A stretch of 64,000 nt of DNA from assembly GCA_963837005.1 (NCBI GenBank), contig CAWIMC010000017.1, forward strand, positions 1 to 64,000. Reading direction: 5' to 3'. Below are positions 19,337 to 28,800 of this stretch, piece by piece (within the stretch, counting starts at the first letter, position 1; the number at the start of each line of letters is the position of its first letter). The stretch comes from CALDTK01 sp963837005. GTDB taxonomy: Bacteria > Bacteroidota > Bacteroidia > Chitinophagales > Saprospiraceae. The position numbers and the translations under genes are program-made. The notes under the pieces were generated by a model. That model made no database searches and was not told where the DNA came from. It saw only the letters and a program-made list of their open reading frames with translations.

Positions 19337-19875
19337 CTCCGATTTCCGCTTTCTGAAGCGGGCTCGTACCCCACCGCCCCAATCAACAGCCTGTCCTCCC
19401 GATCTCCCAGTCGCAACCTTGCTTCGTCCCCAGTACGCTTGCCCAGTAAGGCCTGTGCGAGTGGCGATAGGAAGCTGACTCGCTTCTCTTTGATACTGGC
19501 CTCGTCCACGCCGACAATGTATACGTGTAGGGACTTTGCGGGCTTTGAAGAAGGGGTGTTGCGCGTGTAGTCGACCCGAGCCCCAAAGCGGACTTCGTTT
19601 GCGTTGACCTGCTCTGGTTCTACGAGGCGTGCGCTCGCGATGCGGTCGTTGAGTTGGATGAGTTTGGCGGCGAGGACGCCCATCGTTCGGCGGCCCTCGT
19701 CGTTGGTAGCATCGGGTATGGCGGCGCGGTCGGCCTCGAGCATCTCGCGCTCGCCGTGGAGGAGGGCGAGGCCGCGGGGCGTAACGTAGTTGATCGCTCC
19801 GGGTGGGAGGGCGGCGCGGGGGGCAACGAAGGGGGGCTCCTCTTGGTCGCTTTCTTTGACGAAGCCTCGGGACAT
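19333..19875 (-). CDS. GreA/GreB-family transcript cleavage factor
   Basis: 180 residues. N-terminal coiled-coil helices (NYVTPRGLALLHGEREMLEA, LAAKLIQLNDRIASARLVEP) and a C-terminal FKBP-like domain ending VSFLSPLAQALLGKRTGDEA, the usual GreA/GreB ending motif of S-P-x-A-x-A-L-L-G-K. These factors bind in the RNA polymerase secondary channel and rescue backtracked complexes. An N-terminal extension (ESDQEEPPF) is present, as in GreB-like Bacteroidota proteins. Convergent with radC. Confidence 0.85.
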   Translation of the reverse strand: MSRGFVKESDQEEPPFVAPRAALPPGAINYVTPRGLALLHGEREMLEADRAAIPDATNDEGRRTMGVLAAKLIQLNDRIASARLVEPEQVNANEVRFGARVDYTRNTPSSKPAKSLHVYIVGVDEASIKEKRVSFLSPLAQALLGKRTGDEARLRLGDREDRLLIGAVGYEPASESGNRS

Positions 19876-19925
19876 AGTAAAGTGGGGAGTGAGGATGTGA
19901 AAAGGAAGGGTTGCTCTATGCAGGC

Positions 19926-20318
19926 TTAGTCATTGCCGCCCATGACCCCCTTGCCGGTAGCGCGACGGTCTTGGTCGCCGGCGTCACGGGAGGGCTGCCA
20001 CGGCCAGCGGCCTTCGAGTTCGACCTCGAGTGAGAAGCTCAGGAAGGTGCGGATCAGGACGACTATACCAAGGACGGCCACGTTTTGGAGCGTGGGTTCG
20101 GTAGTAACCGTGAGGATGATGTCGGCGGCCACCAAGACCTCTAAGCCGAGTAAGATGGCCTTGCCGACCTGCTGGCGCAGACGCGCGTAGGCCGAGTTTT
20201 GGCGAAAGCCCACCACGAAATTGCCCAGCGCAAACAGCAGACCGAGCACGATGATCCCAATCCCCGTGAACTCAACCCCGCGGGCGATAAAGTGGATGAC
20301 GTTCGTGCTCTCTTGCAT
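19926..20318 (-). CDS. DUF1622 membrane protein
   Basis: 130 residues with three hydrophobic segments (GIGIIVLGLLFALGNFVVGF, ILLGLEVLVAADIILTV, VAVLGIVVLIRTFLSFSL). The LLGLEVLVAADIILTV and RTFLSFSLEVELEG blocks are typical of DUF1622. Function unknown; the polar C-terminal tail should be cytoplasmic. The recurring DNA word at 20197-20209 reads as FRQN here. Confidence 0.82.
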   Translation of the reverse strand: MQESTNVIHFIARGVEFTGIGIIVLGLLFALGNFVVGFRQNSAYARLRQQVGKAILLGLEVLVAADIILTVTTEPTLQNVAVLGIVVLIRTFLSFSLEVELEGRWPWQPSRDAGDQDRRATGKGVMGGND

Positions 20319-20372
20319 GTGCTAGGTGAAGCGTCGAGGGGCCGGTCGCGGTTCAGCACCGGCGGGGCTCCT

Positions 20373-21518
<1,146 letters not shown>

Positions 21519-21590
21519 ATGGGATCTCTTTTGTTGTGGCGTAGTTACGGTAGGAGAATAGAAGCTGGACGAGGTTTCGAGCTAGAATGA

Positions 21591-22150
21591 TTTAGCACCG
21601 AGTTGGGGAGGCGCTTCGCTTCGGCAGGGAGGGCGGAGAGGCTTTGCGGAGGTGGAGCCTGGGGTGAGCCTGGGGTTGATTTAGCACCGAGTTGGGGAGG
21701 CGCTTCGCTTCGGCAGGGAGGGCGGAGAGGCTTTTCGGAGGTGGAGCCTGGGGAGAGCCTGGGGTTAATTTAGCACCGAGGTGGGGAGGCGCTTTGCTTC
21801 GGGAGGGAGGGCGGAGAGGCTTTTCTGGGGAGGCGCATGAGTAGGGAGGGCGGAGAGGCTTTGCGGAGGTGGAGCCTGGGGTGAGCCTGGGGAGAGCCTG
21901 GGGTTAATTTAGCACCGAGGTGGGGAGGCGCTTTGCTTCGGCAGGGAGGGCGGAGAGGCTTTTTTGGGGAGGCGCATGAGTAGGGAGGGTGGAGAGGCTT
22001 TGCGGAGGTAGAGCCTGGGGTGAGCCTGGGGAGAGCCTGGGGTTAATTTAGCACCGAGGTGGGGAGGCGCTTCGCTTCGGCAGGGGGGGCGGAGAGGCTT
22101 TTTTGGGGAGGCGCATGAGTAGGGAGGGCGGGGAGGCTTTGCGGGCACGC
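21591..22150 (+). repeat. Minisatellite array 1 (five units)
   Basis: Five imperfect units, each opening with tttagcaccgag (about 21591, 21680, 21769, 21908, 22047) and continuing tggggaggcgctt(c/t)gctt then gg, agggagggcggagaggctttt and runs of agcctgggg. Period is about 89 bases for the first units and about 139 for later ones, which gained an inner block with ggcgcatgagtagggagg. The same core occurs in the opposite orientation at 22600-22935, on the other side of the GxxExxY gene. No coding potential. Confidence 0.85.
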
Positions 22151-22174
22151 TGCTGCACAGAGTGTGCGCTCGCA

Positions 22175-22549
22175 TCAGAGAAGGAGCCTCCTCATATTTC
22201 CCTTGATCGTGGCACCATTGAAGTTGATGAGCAGTCCGCAACTAATGCTGGAGAGCCGCATGTAGGTTAAGGTTTGAGCGATGTGTATGTCTTGTAATTC
22301 TTTAACTGATTTAAGTTCGATGATGACCCGCCCTTCGACCAGGAGATCGATGACGTAACCAATATCGGCCAGAAGATGTCCGTCGTAGTAGACTGGCAGT
22401 GGATGCTGTCGCAGTACTTTGAAGCCACACTTCTGCAGCTCATAAAATAGAGCGGCCTCATACACCTTCTCGAATAGTCCCGGACCGAGTTTTCGGTGAA
22501 CTTCGATGGCTAACCTGATTATTTCGGAGGTAATGTCATCCAGTTCCAT
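22175..22549 (-). CDS. GxxExxY protein, PD-(D/E)XK nuclease-like
   Basis: Start at ATG 22549 (MELDDITSEIIRLAIEVH), 124 residues. The naming motif is GPGLFEKVYEAALFYEL at about residue 25, and the nuclease-like core reads YVIDLLVEGRVIIELKSVK, with the D then E-x-K spacing of PD-(D/E)XK folds (PDDEXK_3). Activity in this family is unproven. The gene stands alone between two inverted arrays of the same minisatellite, which suggests a mobile or recombination-linked cassette. Confidence 0.9.
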   Translation of the reverse strand: MELDDITSEIIRLAIEVHRKLGPGLFEKVYEAALFYELQKCGFKVLRQHPLPVYYDGHLLADIGYVIDLLVEGRVIIELKSVKELQDIHIAQTLTYMRLSSISCGLLINFNGATIKGNMRRLLL

Positions 22550-22599
22550 ACGTGCAATATAACCGGCAAACACTCAAACTTCCCGCCGCCAAGCAAAAC

Positions 22600-22935
22600 C
22601 GTCGTCGAGCCCCCCGCCCTCGCTGCCGAAGCGCAGCGCCCCCCGCCCTCGGTGCTAAATCCCCACGCAAAGCCTCCCCGCCCTCGCTGCCGAAGCGAAG
22701 CGCCTCCTGCCCTCGGTGCTAAATCCCCAAGCAAAGCCTCCCCGCCCTCAATGCCGAAGAGCAGCGCCCCCGCCCTCAGCCCTAAATCCCCAAGCAAAGC
22801 CTCCCCGCCCTCGCTGCCGAAGCGAAGCGCCTCCTGCCCTCGGTGCTAAATCCCCACGCAAAGTCTCCCCGCCCTCAATACCGAAGCGCAGCGCCCCCCG
22901 CCCTCAGTGCCCAACGCCCCTGTAAAAGCCTCCCC
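22600..22935 (-). repeat. Minisatellite array 2 (inverted relative to array 1)
   Basis: Read on the minus strand, units of about 64-70 bases carry tttagcaccgagggc, ggcgcttcgcttcggcag and gagggcggggaggctttgc, about five times. These are the same core words as array 1 (21591-22150) but in the opposite orientation. The gap between array and promoter of the ABC operon holds nothing else recognisable. Confidence 0.8.
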
Positions 22936-23004
22936 GCCTAGCCCCCGTCCGCCAAGCATCCCGCGCCAGACAAACAACTCCGGCCAAAAAAAACTCCCCA
23001 ACAC

Positions 23005-23035
23005 TTGCACACCAACTGAACCCGTCTTATCATTG
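23005..23035 (+). promoter_or_regulatory. Bacteroidota-type promoter of the ABC operon
   Basis: TTG at 23005-23007 and TATCATTG at 23028-23035 with 20 bases between fit the -33 TTTG / -7 TAnnTTTG promoter of Bacteroidota. The start of transcription would fall near 23041, inside the operator palindrome and only about 20 bases before the ATG. Confidence 0.55.
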
Positions 23036-23037
23036 CA

Positions 23038-23059
23038 GTGTACTAGACAAGTAGTACAC
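23038..23059. promoter_or_regulatory. Palindromic operator, probably for the GntR regulator
   Basis: GTGTACTA (23038-23045), a 6-base spacer gacaag, and TAGTACAC (23052-23059) form a perfect 8+8 inverted repeat one base before the ATG at 23061. Its position over the predicted transcription start, and a GntR/YtrA gene two genes downstream, make autorepression the simplest reading. Confidence 0.7.
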
Positions 23060-23060
23060 C

Positions 23061-23930
23061 ATGACAGAACCACTCATCCACCTCCAAGACCTCGAATTCG
23101 GCTACCCCAAGGGCCAGCCCCTCTTCGAGCACCTCGACCTCGGCATCGACCGTGGCGGCATCTACGGATTGCTAGGCCGCAACGGCGCCGGTAAGTCCAC
23201 CCTCCTCAAGCTGATCACCGGTTGTCTCCAGCCGACCGCCGGCCGCGCCGATCTCTTCGGCCGTCCGGCCTTCGAGAGGCACCCGCTCGACCTGCGGCGA
23301 CTCTACTTCCTCCCAGAACAGGTCTACCTGCCGGCGCGCTCGTGGCAGGTTTTGGCGAAAGCCTACGGGCCCTTCTACCCCAATTTCGACGACGCCGCCT
23401 TCCGGCAAAACCTGGAGGCCTTCGAGGTACCCACCGACAGGAAGCTCACGCAGCTCTCCCTCGGCCAGAAAAAGAAAGGCTTGATCTGCTTCGCGCTGGC
23501 CTGCAATACCGAGCTACTCGTTATGGACGAGCCGACCAACGGGCTCGACATCCCGAGCAAGGCACAATTCCGTAGCCTGCTGGCCGAAGTCGCCTCCGAC
23601 GAACGCACCATCGTGGTCTCGACCCACCAGGTCCGCGACCTCGCCGGTCTCATCGACCCAATCATCGTCGTCGAAGCCGGCAGCGTCATCGCCCAGCTCG
23701 ACCTCGCGACCGTTAGCCAGGTGCTCAGCTTCGACCTCGTCTCGTCGCTCCGGGCCCCCGCTGATGCCCTCCACGCCGAGCGCGTGCCCGGTGGCCACTA
23801 CGTGGTGCGCTCCAACACCGACGGGCGTCACACCGAGCCCGATCTCGAGGTCCTCTTCAACGCCATCGTCCGCAAGCAGAGCCCCGTGCTCGACGCTCTG
23901 CGCATGGCTCACCAACCCCAAATCGCCTAA
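23061..23930 (+). CDS. ABC transporter ATP-binding protein
   Basis: 289 residues. Walker A GRNGAGKSTLLKL, a signature-like LSLGQKKKGLICFALAC, Walker B LLVMDEPTNGLDIPSK and the switch histidine VVSTHQVRDLAGL are all present, so ATP hydrolysis is expected. First gene of an operon with the permease 3 bases downstream, a GntR regulator and DUF2807. YtrA-type ABC modules of this kind usually export or detoxify; the substrate is unknown. Two copies of the recurring DNA word lie in opposite orientation (23350-23362 as VLAKA; variant at 23397-23410). Confidence 0.92.
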   Translation: MTEPLIHLQDLEFGYPKGQPLFEHLDLGIDRGGIYGLLGRNGAGKSTLLKLITGCLQPTAGRADLFGRPAFERHPLDLRRLYFLPEQVYLPARSWQVLAKAYGPFYPNFDDAAFRQNLEAFEVPTDRKLTQLSLGQKKKGLICFALACNTELLVMDEPTNGLDIPSKAQFRSLLAEVASDERTIVVSTHQVRDLAGLIDPIIVVEAGSVIAQLDLATVSQVLSFDLVSSLRAPADALHAERVPGGHYVVRSNTDGRHTEPDLEVLFNAIVRKQSPVLDALRMAHQPQIA

Positions 23931-23933
23931 CTC

Positions 23934-24695
23934 ATGTCTAGCCTCAATCCTACCCGCGTCTGGCAGGTCTTGCGTCTTCAGTCCTTACTTCACGGCCGCC
24001 GCATCCTGATGTACTTCGGGCCTGTACTCGCCATTTTGTTTATCTCAGCCGTGAGCGGTGGAGACGAAGTAGAAGCCGGAGAAGTACGTAACCTATTCGC
24101 CTCGATCTATGGCCCGATACTTATCATAGCAGGCTTTATTTGGGCTGCGTCTTCCCTTCCCGAGAACGCTACCCCAGATGGTCGCCAATCCTTCTTGACC
24201 CTGCCGGCTAGCGATTCCGAGAAATGGCTCGGTGTCTATCTGTTTAGTGGTCCGGCCTTTTACCTCGTATTCACGATAGGATACTTCTTGCTTTCCACAG
24301 TGGTAAGTTTAATCGTAGGAAGTACCGGAATGCAAGCTCCGGCGCTGTTTAATCCTTTCGGCTCTCAGATCGATCCGGTCCTAACGTACTTTCTCGTGGT
24401 TCAACCGATTGGTTTTCTCGCGGCAATTATCTTTAACAAAACGGCTGCCGCCAAAACTATCGGTGTGTTGATCGCGGCCAGTTTTGCCCTCGGATTAATC
24501 GGCGTACTGATCTTTAGGATCGTGTTCCACGAGTACTTCACCGGTGTGTTCACCTTGGACGGAAACTCCCTCGACTTCCAGGGCGAGAATCCCTTCGCCA
24601 GTTCGCTCACCGATTACGGCTGGTGGATCGCTGCTCTGACGGGCGTCTACCTCCTCACGGTGGCCTACTTCCGCTTTCACGAGAAGGAAGTTTAA
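23934..24695 (+). CDS. ABC transporter membrane protein
   Basis: 253 residues with about six membrane spans (for example MYFGPVLAILFISAVSG, IYGPILIIAGFIWAAS, FYLVFTIGYFLLSTVVSLIV, GFLAAIIFN, IGVLIAASFALGLIGVLIF, WWIAALTGVYLLTVAYF). It follows the ATPase by 3 bases and should be its membrane partner, of the ABC-2 type. Codon use is less GC-biased than the ATPase gene. No substrate can be read from the sequence. Confidence 0.85.
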   Translation: MSSLNPTRVWQVLRLQSLLHGRRILMYFGPVLAILFISAVSGGDEVEAGEVRNLFASIYGPILIIAGFIWAASSLPENATPDGRQSFLTLPASDSEKWLGVYLFSGPAFYLVFTIGYFLLSTVVSLIVGSTGMQAPALFNPFGSQIDPVLTYFLVVQPIGFLAAIIFNKTAAAKTIGVLIAASFALGLIGVLIFRIVFHEYFTGVFTLDGNSLDFQGENPFASSLTDYGWWIAALTGVYLLTVAYFRFHEKEV

Positions 24696-24715
24696 TCCCC
24701 AAACCAAAAACGCCA

Positions 24716-25105
24716 ATGGAATTCCGAGCCTCCACCACCATCTACGAGCAGATCGCCGGGATGCTGGAAGACAACATTCTCTCCGGTGAGATCCCTGAGG
24801 GCGAGCGCCTCCCGAGCGTGCGCGCGCTGGCCTCCGAGGTGCAAGTCAACCCAAATACGGTCCAGCGCACCTTCCAGACCCTCCAGGACGCCGAGATCGT
24901 CACGCAGCAGCGCGGCATCGGGTACTTCGTCGCCGAGGGAGCACAAAAGCGCATCCTCCAGGCCCGCCGCCGCCTCTTCGAGACGGAAGTGCTCCCGGAG
25001 CAATTCCGACAACTCGCCCTTCTCGGCTTCGAGCCCGACGAAATCGCGATGCTCTACTGCTCCTACATCGCCGCTCACGTTACCGCCGACCCTTCCTCCA
25101 ACTAA
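24716..25105 (+). CDS. GntR-family regulator, YtrA type
   Basis: Start at ATG 24716 (MEFRASTTIYEQIAGMLEDN), 129 residues. Winged helix at residues 10-75: GEIPEGERLPSVRALASEVQ, then VNPNTVQRTFQTLQDAEIV and QQRGIGYFVAEGA. The short helical C-terminus without an effector-binding domain is that of the YtrA subfamily, which controls adjacent ABC transporters. Third gene of the operon; the palindrome at 23038-23059 is its likely operator. Confidence 0.9.
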   Translation: MEFRASTTIYEQIAGMLEDNILSGEIPEGERLPSVRALASEVQVNPNTVQRTFQTLQDAEIVTQQRGIGYFVAEGAQKRILQARRRLFETEVLPEQFRQLALLGFEPDEIAMLYCSYIAAHVTADPSSN

Positions 25106-25120
25106 CCTCAATCCTCCTCC

Positions 25121-25879
25121 ATGAAAACTTCCAATCTCCTCCTCCTCGGCGGATTCGCTGCCCTCTGCCTCTTCCTTATTTCCCACATCACTATGGCGAA
25201 GGGTGGGGTCACATCGGGCCTCGAACTAGCTGGGATGCGCAGTACGAAGACCTTCGACCTTCCCGCCCTCAAGCACCTCGACTTCGAAGGACCCGTGCGT
25301 CTCATCCTTACGGCCGGAATGCCCTCGGTCACCATCGAAGCCGATGACGCGCTGATGTCCGAGATCGTAGACCGCGACAGTGAGGACGACCGCCTTACGA
25401 TTCGTGTTCCGCGAACTGGTGGCGACTACCGCGCGTCGGACATGATCGTGGCCCGCATCTCGTCTCCCGACCTACGGACCGTGGCCATGGGCGGCCGCAA
25501 CGCCATCAGCAGCACCGCGCCACTCACCTACCGCAGCCTAGCACTCGATCTGTCGGGCGGCACCGAACTCGACCTCGCCTTCGTGGACATCGATAGTCTT
25601 CGGGTCGATGGGTCTGGTTCCGTGAGCGGCACGCTCCGGGGGCTCGCGAGCCTCTTCACCCTAGACGGCAGCGGCAGCGCCGACGTCGATGCCTCCGGTC
25701 TTCGTGCAAAGAGTGCCAAAATCGATATTAGTGGCTCGGGTAATGTCCGTCTCCACGCCGACAGCCTCCTCAGCGTCCGCGGCTCTGGCAGCACCGAAGT
25801 CGAGTACACCGGCCAGCCGCGCGTCAGCACGAGCGTAAGCGGTAGCGGCAAAGTGAGCGCTGTGGATCCTCTCCTCTAG
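25121..25879 (+). CDS. DUF2807 (GIN-like head) envelope protein
   Basis: 252 residues, N-terminal signal or anchor segment (NLLLLGGFAALCLFLISHIT). The mature part is a beta-helix-like array with repeated DGSGS/SGSG turns (LRVDGSGSVSGTLRGL, FTLDGSGSADVDASG, KIDISGSGNVRL, LSVRGSGSTEVEY), typical of DUF2807. Function unknown; such proteins are exported to the envelope. Last gene of the ABC operon, 15 bases after the regulator. Its stop overlaps the convergent gene by four bases. Confidence 0.85.
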   Translation: MKTSNLLLLGGFAALCLFLISHITMAKGGVTSGLELAGMRSTKTFDLPALKHLDFEGPVRLILTAGMPSVTIEADDALMSEIVDRDSEDDRLTIRVPRTGGDYRASDMIVARISSPDLRTVAMGGRNAISSTAPLTYRSLALDLSGGTELDLAFVDIDSLRVDGSGSVSGTLRGLASLFTLDGSGSADVDASGLRAKSAKIDISGSGNVRLHADSLLSVRGSGSTEVEYTGQPRVSTSVSGSGKVSAVDPLL

Positions 25880-28800
25880 CCCTTCACCACCCGCACCACG
25901 CCTACGCCCCCTGCCGTCATCACGCGCACCACGTATACGCCTTTCGGCAAAACCCCTAGCGATAGCGTCATACCAGGTTTTGGCGAAAGCACCTTTGCCC
26001 CCCTCACGTCGTACACCTCCACGGCCTCGATACGCTCGGAAGCAACCAGCGTCACCTCATCCGTCGTCGGATTCGGATAGGCCGTCAGCTCGATCGGAGC
26101 CACGGCCTCCCGCAAGCTGCTCACCTCTCGATACAGATTTCGGATCGTGTTCGTGACGATCGGCGGGTTCTGGTCGAAGTAAATCGAGGCGGTGTTGCGG
26201 ACCTCCTGCCCGGCCACCGGCTCTGCGTCCGTGCTGATCACGAAGCGAACCAAGCCATCGTTGACCGAATCCTCAAAGGGCAGGTAGATGTCCCGAAACG
26301 CAAAGCGCACCACGGTCGAGTCCCCGGCCATCGGCAGGAACTCTAGTGCCATCGGGTGACTCGTCGAAAGGACATTGATCGAGTTGGCGTCCAGCTTCGT
26401 GTCAAAGGTGTCGATGATGTAGACATCCTTGGCGGAAAAGTTGCCCTCGTTCTCGAAGCGGATCGTGTAGACGAGGTCGCGTTGTGTGAGCGGTGTCACA
26501 TTGGCGCACTCCTCAACGGGCGCGTTCGGGTCGCTGTCCGGAGCCGCACACACGGCCACCCCGCCATCGACGAGCTTGTCGTTCGGGTCGTAGGAGCTGA
26601 ACAGCGGCGTTTCGAAAGGAGGGTCGGCGTAGATGTCGGAAGGGTCGGTGTACGGCGGCGGGGAGTAGGGATCGGTGTAGACGTTGTTCGGGTCGATGTA
26701 GGGAGAGTTGCCGTCGCGGTAAGGGTTGTCTACCCCTCCGTCACCACCATCGTCGCTATTGGGACGCAGGAAGATGCCGTTTGCAGGTGGCCGCGGCGAA
26801 TCCAAGTCCGTCGAGTTGACGCCAGAGTAGCCATACTTGATCCGAGAGCCACCATTCGCGGTAGCCTGGTAGCGTTCGGTCAGGATCTCGAAGACGTAGG
26901 TCTCGCGGGGATCGAGGCGGGCAATGTTGGTCGTTACACGGACGGTGTCCCTCCCCTGAGCCACCGAAAAGTCGGCAGTCAGTGTATCGATCGCGTAGTC
27001 GCGACCGAGCCGCAGGCTCGCGTTGATCCGCCAGGCGTGTGTCTTCGGATCGATACTTAGGGCACCGAAAACGTATCCTGCCCCGAGCGGTCGGACGCGG
27101 TAGAGCGCCACCGACTTCACGACCGGCAAAGGGGCGGCACCTGGGCTCGCATTGACGTAGGCAAATTCGGCGGCCACCTGGCGGAAGGTCTCGGTCCTCG
27201 AAAGGTTGGTGATCCCCGCTGTGAAAGCGTTGCGAAAACCCGGTCGGTCGAAGCCCCAGGCACCGGTCTTGTTGGCGGTCTGGAGATACAGCGAGCTATA
27301 GTCTATGCTCTCGAGCACGAAGTCAACGCCGACTAGATCCGCCTCCCCCGCGCTTATCGTGACGCTCTCGACTCGACTCAGGGCACGTGTGTACTGCGGG
27401 AGTCGTGGGAGTACGACCCGTAACGGACCCGTGTACCCGGACAGCAGATACTCGTACCGCCCGCTTGCGTCGGTGGCCGTGTTCGTCACACTTCCGTCGG
27501 GCTGTACAATGGCCACCGTGATGGCCGCTGCGCCTTCCCCCTCGTCGTAGGTGCTGTTGGTGTTGCGGTCGTAGTACACCTGCCCCGTCATAAAGCGACT
27601 CGCCCCTCCTGGACGAAACACCGACGCCGTGTCCGCTAAATCGAACTCTAGAAAGCCTATGTCTCGTTGTCCGCTGATCCACAGGTCGCCCTCACTGTCG
27701 AAGGTGATCGTCCCGGCGCGGTAGAGGTCAAACAGCGGGAACTCCTCGCGTTCGACCTGCGACACGGTGAGCACCGGCTCACTGCTCTGCGCACCTGAAA
27801 GCGTAGCGATTATCGGTTCGTCGCGACTGATCATGTGGAGCTTACCATCTGTGGTCACGACCCCGTCGCGGGCGCCACTGAGTTCGGGGTAAGTGGTTCG
27901 GTCGAAAACTTTCAGGTCTTTGCCATCGAAGTACGCCGGAGCCGTCGCGCCCAGCATCCAAATCCCGCCCTCGGGCGCAGCTAAGACTTTGAAGAGCCGC
28001 CCGAGCAGCACGTCGTTCTCGATAATGAGCTGCTCGGATACCCCCGTGGAGATGTCGTGTTTGATGAGATCGACATTGCTGTTGCTCTGGAAGCGCACCA
28101 GCCACGCGATGCCGGCCGTGTCGACGACCATATCGAAGATGCTAGCCTGCGGCAAGTCGGGGTTGACGGGCGAAGTCCGGACCAGGGCACCGTCGTCGAA
28201 GATGTAGATTGACTTGTCGTTGGGGGAGTACGCCCAGAGTTGCTGCCCGTAGGCCGCGAAGGCGCTAAAGGCATTCCGCGCGTTGCCCAGCGTGCGGACT
28301 AGCGGTGGGTCCAGCATCTCGAGCGTCGATGCGTCTTTATAGTACAGCCGCCCAACAGCGTCGGTAATCGCTAAACCATTCGCCGGCCGCTGCCGGTAGT
28401 CCGCCGCCACCTGCCCGTCACGCACGCGCGCAATGACAGCATCGAAGCTGTTGACGAAGTACACCTCTCCGTTCGTACCCGCGGCTACGTCCGTGAAGCG
28501 ATTGAGAGTCCTCTCCGAGAGTGCCCCCGGGCTGTCGTCGTTGAAGCCGCCGAAGACATTGCCCCGCCGTGTAATCACCTCGAAGAAGCTCGTAGTAGTG
28601 GCCGCAGACGTATTCGGAAAGCTGTAAAAAAAAGCACCATCTCGGTACGTGATGTCTGTTGGCGAGTTGATATACGGAAAGCCAGCGGCCTCGAAATCGG
28701 CCGGGGTATTCTCCGTCACCGTAGGCGTAGCGCCCGACCAGTCGACATCGTAGATGCTGTTGCTCCCGTCACCCGATACTGATAGCAGGTCGTCTGGACC

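Noticed and set aside
21591..22935. CRISPR-like arrays
   Set aside because: Units are long, imperfect and contiguous without unique spacers of even length; no cas genes. They are minisatellites.
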